The position numbers were made by a program, and so were the translations under genes. From JANRKF01 sp033763575 (GTDB taxonomy: Bacteria; Pseudomonadota; Alphaproteobacteria; Rickettsiales; SXRF01): a DNA stretch of 21,759 nucleotides. A model generated the notes under the pieces. The model ran no database searches, had not been told where the DNA came from, and saw only the letters and a list, made by a program, of their open reading frames with translations. The stretch covers positions 1-21,759 of the forward strand of contig JANRKF010000014.1 in NCBI GenBank assembly GCA_033763575.1, in the 5' to 3' direction. Positions 13,914 to 19,172 of the stretch are shown here, one piece after another; the first letter of the stretch is position 1; each line of letters starts with the position of its first letter.

Positions 13914-14225
13914 ATGACAGGTGAGGAGCCCCCTTTACAACCCCTGACTTTGCGTAAGAAACGGCTGCAAGATATTCGCAATGCCTTTAAACAACCGGGA
14001 TTCAGTGACCATCTACAAAATATGATCGAATCGAATACTCGTTACTCAGCAGGCGCGGCTGCGCTAAAGGTAATGGTTGAAGAAGGCGTATTTATGGAAT
14101 TTGCCGATTCGGTGGTTCATCCTTCCTCCGGTATTTTTGCCCAGCAGGAATCCATACGTCCGCTGCCTGAGAAATTGGCGGGTACAATATCATCCATAGC
14201 GCTCGATTCACCAGCGGCGAGATAG
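13914..14225 (+). CDS. Hypothetical protein, probably the N-terminal part of a split gene
   Basis: 103 residues, no family recognised. It starts at an ATG with a good ribosome-binding site (AGGGG) and a plausible promoter upstream. The sequence is helical and charged at first (LTLRKKRLQDIRNAFKQPGF, HLQNMIESNTRYSAGAAALKVMVEEGVFMEF), and the end (SSIALDSPAAR) looks like out-of-frame sequence. A second frame, open from 14171, reads IIHSARFTSGEIGRRWALRKQ and leads into the next entry, so a missing base near 14171-14225 would join both into about 236 residues. No membrane segment is seen in this half. Confidence 0.5.
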   Translation: MTGEEPPLQPLTLRKKRLQDIRNAFKQPGFSDHLQNMIESNTRYSAGAAALKVMVEEGVFMEFADSVVHPSSGIFAQQESIRPLPEKLAGTISSIALDSPAAR

Positions 14226-14239
14226 GCCGCCGGTGGGCT

Positions 14240-14623
14240 TTGCGAAAGCAAATGGCGGGCGGCTCTCCAGAGGAAGTTGCTTTGAGGACTCGCCGTGCAG
14301 CATTAGAAACTATAGGAACTGTTACTGCTGCCACCCTTTTGGGAGGGCTGGCTATGGGCACAGTGGAAGCGCGGAGACCTCGTGAAAAGCAAAACATGAC
14401 GTTAGCTGCACTAGCAGGCGGGGTAACGACTGGTGGCGCTACAGGTGTAATTCTTTATTTAGAGGATCCCAATTTTCCTGGTTCTCCTACTATCACAGGA
14501 AAAGATGCGGAAGATATATTGAAGAATACTAAAGTTACGACTTACGACGTGGCACGCATGGCTGCTGCTGCATTGGAAGAATATTTAAAGCGCCAAGAGA
14601 AGGGTGTTTTTTCACGGGCGTAG
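14240..14623 (+). CDS. Hypothetical membrane protein, probably the C-terminal part of the same split gene
   Basis: 127 residues from a TTG; an ATG at 14252 is an alternative start, and neither has a convincing ribosome-binding site, which favours a continuation of the preceding frame. Two Gly/Ala-rich hydrophobic stretches (about 24-43, TIGTVTAATLLGGLAMGTVE, and about 53-71, MTLAALAGGVTTGGATGVI) separated by a basic RRPREKQN turn could form a helical hairpin in the membrane. The C-terminus is a soluble helix (TYDVARMAAAALEEYLKRQEK). No family is recognised. It ends 18 bases from the convergent ilvD stop; no terminator hairpin is apparent between them. Confidence 0.5.
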   Translation: MRKQMAGGSPEEVALRTRRAALETIGTVTAATLLGGLAMGTVEARRPREKQNMTLAALAGGVTTGGATGVILYLEDPNFPGSPTITGKDAEDILKNTKVTTYDVARMAAAALEEYLKRQEKGVFSRA

Positions 14624-14641
14624 CCTCCACTAATGCATGAT

Positions 14642-16363
14642 TTAAATATCCGCGTAGCAGTGTGTTTCCTTCGCGCCGCCGGGGTGCGTTACCGCGCCTT
14701 TTTCCGCCGTGCCGACGGTCTGGGCATATTTCCACAGCGCACCGCTTTGGTAATCATGCGCCCGCGGTTTCCATTTGGCCTTGCGGGCTTTGAGTTCGGC
14801 GCTCGTAAGCTTCACGTCAATCGTGCCTTTGCTGGCGTCAATGGTGATTTCGTCGCCGTTTTTAAGCAGCGCGATCGGCCCGCCCACGGCGGCTTCCGGC
14901 CCGACATGGCCGATGCAGAAGCCGCGTGTGCCGCCGCTGAAACGCCCGTCCGTAATCAGCGCCACTTCCTCGCCGCGCCCCTGGCCGTAAATGGCGGCGG
15001 TGGTGGAAAGCATCTCGCGCATGCCGGGGCCGCCCTTGGGGCCTTCATAGCGGATCACGATCACGTCGCCTTTTTTATATTTCCCGGCTTCCACGGCTTT
15101 GAACGCATCTTCCTCGCAATCAAAACACAGCGCCTTGCCGGTGAATTTCAGTTTCTTCAGGCCCGCCACCTTCACAATCGCACCTTCGGGGGCGAGATTG
15201 CCTTTGAGTGTCACGACACCGCCGGTTTTGGTGAGGGGTTTGGCGTGGGAGTAAATCACTGGTTGATCTGCGCGTAATTTCACGGACTTCAAATTTTCCT
15301 TCACCGTCTTTCCCGTCACCGTCATGCAGTCACCATGCAGGAATCCGCCGTCCAGCAAGGTTTTCATTACGGCTTGCACGCCGCCCGCCTCATATAAATC
15401 CTTGGCGGTGTATTTGCCGCCGGGCATGAGGTCGGCGAGATAAGGGGTGCGGGCGAAGATTTTGCCGACCGCATGTAAATCAAAATCAATGCCGCATTCA
15501 TGGGCGATGGCGGGCAGGTGCAGCGCGGCGTTGGTAGAACCGCCTGTCGCGGCCACCACGGCGGCGGCATTTTCCAGCGCTTTGCGCGTCACGATGTCTC
15601 GCGGACGGATGTTTTTAGCAAGCAAGTTCATCACCGCTTCACCGGAATCGAAGCAAAACGCGTCGCGTGATTCATAAGGGGCGGGCGCGCCCGCAGAGCC
15701 GGGGAGCGCGAGGCCGATCGCTTCCGACACGCAGGCCATGGTGTTGGCGGTGAATTGCCCGCCGCAGCTTCCCGCGCTCGGGCAGGCCACTTGTTCCAGC
15801 GCGTGCAGATCCGCCGCGCTCATGTTGCCGCTCGCGTGCTTGCCCACGCCCTCGAACACATCCACCACCGTCACGTCCTTGCCCTTGAATTTTCCGGGCA
15901 GGATGGAGCCGCCGTAAATGAAGACGCTGGGCACGTTGAGCCGCACCATCGCCATCATCAAACCGGGCAGGGATTTATCGCAACCGGCGAGGCCCACAAT
16001 CGCATCATAGCAATGGCCGCGCATGGTGAGCTCCACCGAATCGGCGATGACCTCGCGGGAAACGAGGGAGGATTTCATGCCTTGGTGGCCCATGGCGATG
16101 CCGTCCGTCACCGTAATGGTCGTGAATTCACGCGGGGTTCCGCCCGCTGCCGCCACGCCCTTTTTCACCACCTGCGCCTGGCGGCCAAGCGAAATATTGC
16201 AGGGTGCGGCCTCGTTCCACGTGGTGGCCACGCCCACCAGCGGCTGGGCGATTTGCTTTGGCCCCAGCCCCATGGCATAGAGGTAACTGCGGTGGGGAGC
16301 GCGCTCAGGGCCTACGGTCACATGGCGGGAAGGGAGGTGGGATTTATCGGATCTATTTTTCAT
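14642..16363 (-). CDS. ilvD: Dihydroxy-acid dehydratase
   Basis: Fe-S enzyme of branched-chain amino acid synthesis: dehydrates 2,3-dihydroxy acids to the 2-keto acids leading to valine, leucine and isoleucine. 573 residues. The three cluster cysteines are in APCNISL (C55), GLAGCDKSLPG (C128) and SAGSCGGQFTANTM (C200); the C-terminal domain has YEGPKGGPGMREML and LITDGRFSGGTRG with the catalytic serine. The ATG at 16363 is chosen over an in-frame TTG at 16384 because the family begins MKNRSDK-like with a short lead to the substrate domain. Sugar-acid dehydratases (Edd) share the fold, but the motif set and length fit IlvD. It begins 17 bases after the terminal stop of a broken toxin gene, so it is probably downstream in the same transcript. 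Confidence 0.95.
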   Translation of the reverse strand: MKNRSDKSHLPSRHVTVGPERAPHRSYLYAMGLGPKQIAQPLVGVATTWNEAAPCNISLGRQAQVVKKGVAAAGGTPREFTTITVTDGIAMGHQGMKSSLVSREVIADSVELTMRGHCYDAIVGLAGCDKSLPGLMMAMVRLNVPSVFIYGGSILPGKFKGKDVTVVDVFEGVGKHASGNMSAADLHALEQVACPSAGSCGGQFTANTMACVSEAIGLALPGSAGAPAPYESRDAFCFDSGEAVMNLLAKNIRPRDIVTRKALENAAAVVAATGGSTNAALHLPAIAHECGIDFDLHAVGKIFARTPYLADLMPGGKYTAKDLYEAGGVQAVMKTLLDGGFLHGDCMTVTGKTVKENLKSVKLRADQPVIYSHAKPLTKTGGVVTLKGNLAPEGAIVKVAGLKKLKFTGKALCFDCEEDAFKAVEAGKYKKGDVIVIRYEGPKGGPGMREMLSTTAAIYGQGRGEEVALITDGRFSGGTRGFCIGHVGPEAAVGGPIALLKNGDEITIDASKGTIDVKLTSAELKARKAKWKPRAHDYQSGALWKYAQTVGTAEKGAVTHPGGAKETHCYADI

Positions 16364-16380
16364 GGCTCTTTCTCTGTTTT

Positions 16381-16653
16381 TCAATATAAACGCCGGAGTG
16401 TTTTATATATCGCATCGTCATTGCGTTTGCCAATGAGTTCGATATAGATTGTTTCTTCATCATAGCGATACACGATGCGATATTCACCTTATTTCAACCG
16501 CCACAGCGCGTCATACCCCTTAAGAGGTTGCGCGCCAGGTGGCGAGATATCCGTAAGCAGGGAGAGGATTTTCTGAGCAATTTGCTGCCTGTGCTTGGCG
16601 GGCAGCATTTGTTGAAACGCCTGTGCAGATTTGGAAAAATCAATCTTTCGCAT
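16381..16653 (-). pseudogene. RelE/ParE-type toxin with an internal TAA stop
   Basis: Starting at ATG 16653, the frame reads MRKIDFSKSAQAFQQML ... PLKGYDALWRLK, then TAA at 16491-16489 (codon 55), and continues in the same frame as GEYRIVYRYDEETIYIELIG KRNDDAIYKTLRRLY to TGA at 16381. The two parts together are exactly a 90-residue RelE/ParE-superfamily ribosome- or gyrase-directed toxin, where homologues read W-R-L-x-x-G-x-Y-R-V-x-Y. One C-to-T change (CAA to TAA) explains the stop. The truncated 54-residue product lacks the C-terminal strands and catalytic residues. It overlaps the antitoxin gene by 14 bases. Confidence 0.8.
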
Positions 16654-16864
16654 TCAGCATGTCTTGCAAAAGCTGTGCGCTGGCGTCCGTACCGATATAG
16701 CCGCCGTTTTTTGCTTCCGTTGCAGCCTGCCCCAGCAGCAAATCGTCAGCATAGGTGCGCAGCAGCTGCTCAAGAAATTCGCTTTTAGCCAGCTCCGAAG
16801 CAATGCCTTTTTCGGCAAGCAGATGCTCAAATGCACTTGAAATTTCGAAGGTGATAGTTCGCAT
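16640..16864 (-). CDS. Antitoxin-like protein paired with the broken RelE-type toxin
   Basis: 74 residues, MRTITFEISSAFEHLLAEKG ..., acidic and helical, ending SAQLLQDMLNAKD. The size, the 14-base overlap with the toxin frame downstream, and the short strand-helix start followed by a helical toxin-binding tail fit a type II antitoxin, but no named antitoxin family is recognised. The reading frame is intact although the toxin is interrupted. It starts 38 bases after popZ ends, with only a poor ribosome-binding site (GAGCGG). Confidence 0.65.
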   Translation of the reverse strand: MRTITFEISSAFEHLLAEKGIASELAKSEFLEQLLRTYADDLLLGQAATEAKNGGYIGTDASAQLLQDMLNAKD

Positions 16865-16902
16865 CCGCTCATTCTAACCAAAAACAGCCTATTGCGCAAT
16901 AT

Positions 16903-17496
16903 TTAATGCGCCAGTTTGCGCACTTCGCGCTCGACGAGTTTTTCAACGATGGTGGGCAGGTTTTTGTCCAGCCAGTCCCTGAGCATGGGGCGGAGCGCCT
17001 CCATTACTAAATCTTCGACGGTATTGCCGCTGCGCAGCGGCATCGACGGGGTCGTGCGAATTGGCATGTCCATAGGCTGGGCCTTTTTAAAAGCGGCGGA
17101 AGCAGCGGAGGCTGCCTCATTGGAAAGAAGGGAATCGATATAGGCCTGGCCGTTGGCCACTACGGCGGCGGCGGGTGCGGCTTCCGGTGCTACGGCTGCC
17201 GCTTCCGGCACCACCACCTGATCGATTTTACTCAATATGTCATTGACGTCTTCCTGCGGTGCGCTGGCCTGTGCGGGCTCTGCGGTGGCGGGTTCGACCC
17301 TTGCCGCAGGCGTTTCTTCCACCATCTCGGTCAGCTCCAATACATCCGATGCATCGGCCCCGCCTTCTGCAGGCGCAGCAGCGCCCCCAGACGCGGCGGT
17401 TGCTTCCTCACCGTCCTCGGCGATAATCTTGCGGATCGATTGGAGAATTTCTTCCATCGAGAGATCTTCTTCCCCTGCCTTGGCTTTAGCCTCCAT
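16903..17496 (-). CDS. popZ: PopZ/DUF2497-type polar organizing protein
   Basis: 197 residues with the PopZ layout: an N-terminal partner-binding helix (EEDLSMEEILQSIRKIIAED, about 9-28), a long acidic Ala/Pro/Glu-rich disordered middle (about 29-155), and C-terminal helices (NTVEDLVMEALRPMLRDWLDKNLPTIVEKLVEREVRKLA) that drive oligomerisation. In Caulobacter PopZ forms polar condensates that hold the chromosome origin and cell-cycle kinases. The N-terminal and C-terminal motifs are both clear. An AGGATAAGG ribosome-binding site precedes the ATG, and a TATAAT lies at 17544-17539 without a good -35. The neighbouring TolC-type gene upstream is the usual alphaproteobacterial context. Confidence 0.88.
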   Translation of the reverse strand: MEAKAKAGEEDLSMEEILQSIRKIIAEDGEEATAASGGAAAPAEGGADASDVLELTEMVEETPAARVEPATAEPAQASAPQEDVNDILSKIDQVVVPEAAAVAPEAAPAAAVVANGQAYIDSLLSNEAASAASAAFKKAQPMDMPIRTTPSMPLRSGNTVEDLVMEALRPMLRDWLDKNLPTIVEKLVEREVRKLAH

Positions 17497-17569
17497 GGCG
17501 CATCCTTATCCTGTTGACATGCAATCGTTGTCGCACGAATTATATTCAACCGCCATTAAAAAACTATTA

Positions 17570-19129
17570 TCACAATCCAAGCAACTGGTATTTTACATCA
17601 TCATAATGTTCTGCCGGATTGTAAACTTTTACCGGCAGCGTTAACGCTTCGGCGGTGAGCTTGCCAACCGAGGCGAGCAGTCGGTATGCCTGTATTTTAT
17701 GGTTGCGGGTGGCGCGCACTAAATTTACTTTTGTGTTCATAAATTCCTGTTCGGCATCGAGCACGTCGAGCACGGTGCGCACGCCGAAGTCGCTTTCCTG
17801 CCGCACGCCTTCAAGCGCCAGCCCCGCTGCTTTTTCCGCCGCTTCGGTAGAGGTGATGACGCTTTCCGCCGTCACATAATTCTGCCATGCGCTGGTGACG
17901 TCCTGCTCCACCGCGAGCGTGGTATCCAATGTATTGAAGCGGGCCTGGTTCGCCATGTTATGCGCGGCGCGAAGTTGCGCCCATTCCGAACCCGACTGAT
18001 AAAGTGGAATGCTGACATTCAGTGTAAGCGCATCGTTGCTATATTTATTCACGAATGCATTGCCGCCTTCATTGCGGCGCACGGTGCCTTGAAGGCTGAT
18101 ATCGGGGAGGATGCTGCCGATGCGAACATCAATATCGTTTTCAAACGCCTGTTCGCGGTGCTTGGCGGCTTCGAGCACCGGGCTGGCATTGCGCGCAAGC
18201 GCGCTCGCTTCTTTCAGCGTTTTAGGCAGGGAGCCGGGCACTGCCGGCATCACCGGATGTTCCGGCGCGGGCATGCCGACGGCGCGCAGGAAATTTGCGC
18301 GGGCAATGGCTAAATCGCCGATCGACTGTTGTTCGGCGGCTTTGGCGTTGGCAAGACGCGCTTCCGATTGCGACACATCGGTTCTGGTCAGCTCGCCGAC
18401 ATCGAACCGCACTTGCGTTGCCTCGCGTTGCTTGGTCAGCACATCGACGTTATTCTGGTTGAGTTTGAGCACCGCGTCGGCCTCAACCACGCCGGTATAG
18501 GCCACGATCGCGTTATATAATATCTGCTGTTCCAGCGCGGTGAGGTCGGCGCGGGCGGCCTTCACGCGTTCTTTGGCGGCTTTAAACCCGGCCACGCTGT
18601 CCAGCCCGGAAAAAATCGGCTGGGTGACGGTAATGCCCTGTGATTGGGTATCGCCATAAAAGCGGTTGGAAGCGCTGCTTTTCTGGCGTTCGCGGCCTTT
18701 GCTGTAATCAGCGCCGATGTTTGGGCGGAATTCGGAAACGGCAAGCGCCACCGATTCATCCACGGCTTTCACTTTTTCGCGTTCGGCGAGGAGTTGCGGG
18801 TGATGCTCATACACATAGGAGAGTACTTGCTGCAGGGCGTTTTCTTCTTCGGTGGGGGCGGCGGCGGGCGCGTCGAGTGTATATTTTTTGTCGGTGGAGA
18901 GTTCCACCGGCGCGGGCGCTTCGTCACTTTTGCTTCCCAGCAATTCCTCCGCCGGTTGGGTGGTTTCCACGGGCTTCAGTTCGACCACCGGCACTTCGTC
19001 CGGAATATCGACAGTCACTTCATTGCCGAGATAATGGGTAGGTTGATCACCCCCGGTTGCGGCCATGGCGGCGGAGGCAGAAACGAGGCAGCTGCTGATG
19101 AGTAAGGAGCGGACAATACGGTCTATCAT
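17570..19129 (-). CDS. tolC: TolC-family outer-membrane efflux/secretion protein
   Basis: 519 residues with a signal peptide (MIDRIVRSLLISSCLVSASAAMA), a low-complexity Pro/Glu-rich segment (about 25-95), and then two TolC repeats. Seen: QQVLSYVYEHHPQLLAEREKVKAVDESV and PNIGADYSKG (first repeat), YTGVVEADAVLKLNQNNVDVLTKQREATQVRFDVGELTRTDV with the helix ending SQSEARLANAKA, and a second repeat with FNTLDTTLAVEQDVTSAWQNYVTAESV and DFGVRTVLDVLDAEQEFMN. It forms the trimeric outer-membrane channel for tripartite efflux or type I secretion; the partner pump is not in the window. The acidic N-terminal spacer is longer than in E. coli TolC. The gene lies 43 bases after ileS. Confidence 0.93.
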   Translation of the reverse strand: MIDRIVRSLLISSCLVSASAAMAATGGDQPTHYLGNEVTVDIPDEVPVVELKPVETTQPAEELLGSKSDEAPAPVELSTDKKYTLDAPAAAPTEEENALQQVLSYVYEHHPQLLAEREKVKAVDESVALAVSEFRPNIGADYSKGRERQKSSASNRFYGDTQSQGITVTQPIFSGLDSVAGFKAAKERVKAARADLTALEQQILYNAIVAYTGVVEADAVLKLNQNNVDVLTKQREATQVRFDVGELTRTDVSQSEARLANAKAAEQQSIGDLAIARANFLRAVGMPAPEHPVMPAVPGSLPKTLKEASALARNASPVLEAAKHREQAFENDIDVRIGSILPDISLQGTVRRNEGGNAFVNKYSNDALTLNVSIPLYQSGSEWAQLRAAHNMANQARFNTLDTTLAVEQDVTSAWQNYVTAESVITSTEAAEKAAGLALEGVRQESDFGVRTVLDVLDAEQEFMNTKVNLVRATRNHKIQAYRLLASVGKLTAEALTLPVKVYNPAEHYDDVKYQLLGL

Positions 19130-19172
19130 AGTCCGCGACTATAACGGCCAATTGTCACCAGATGATTAATAT

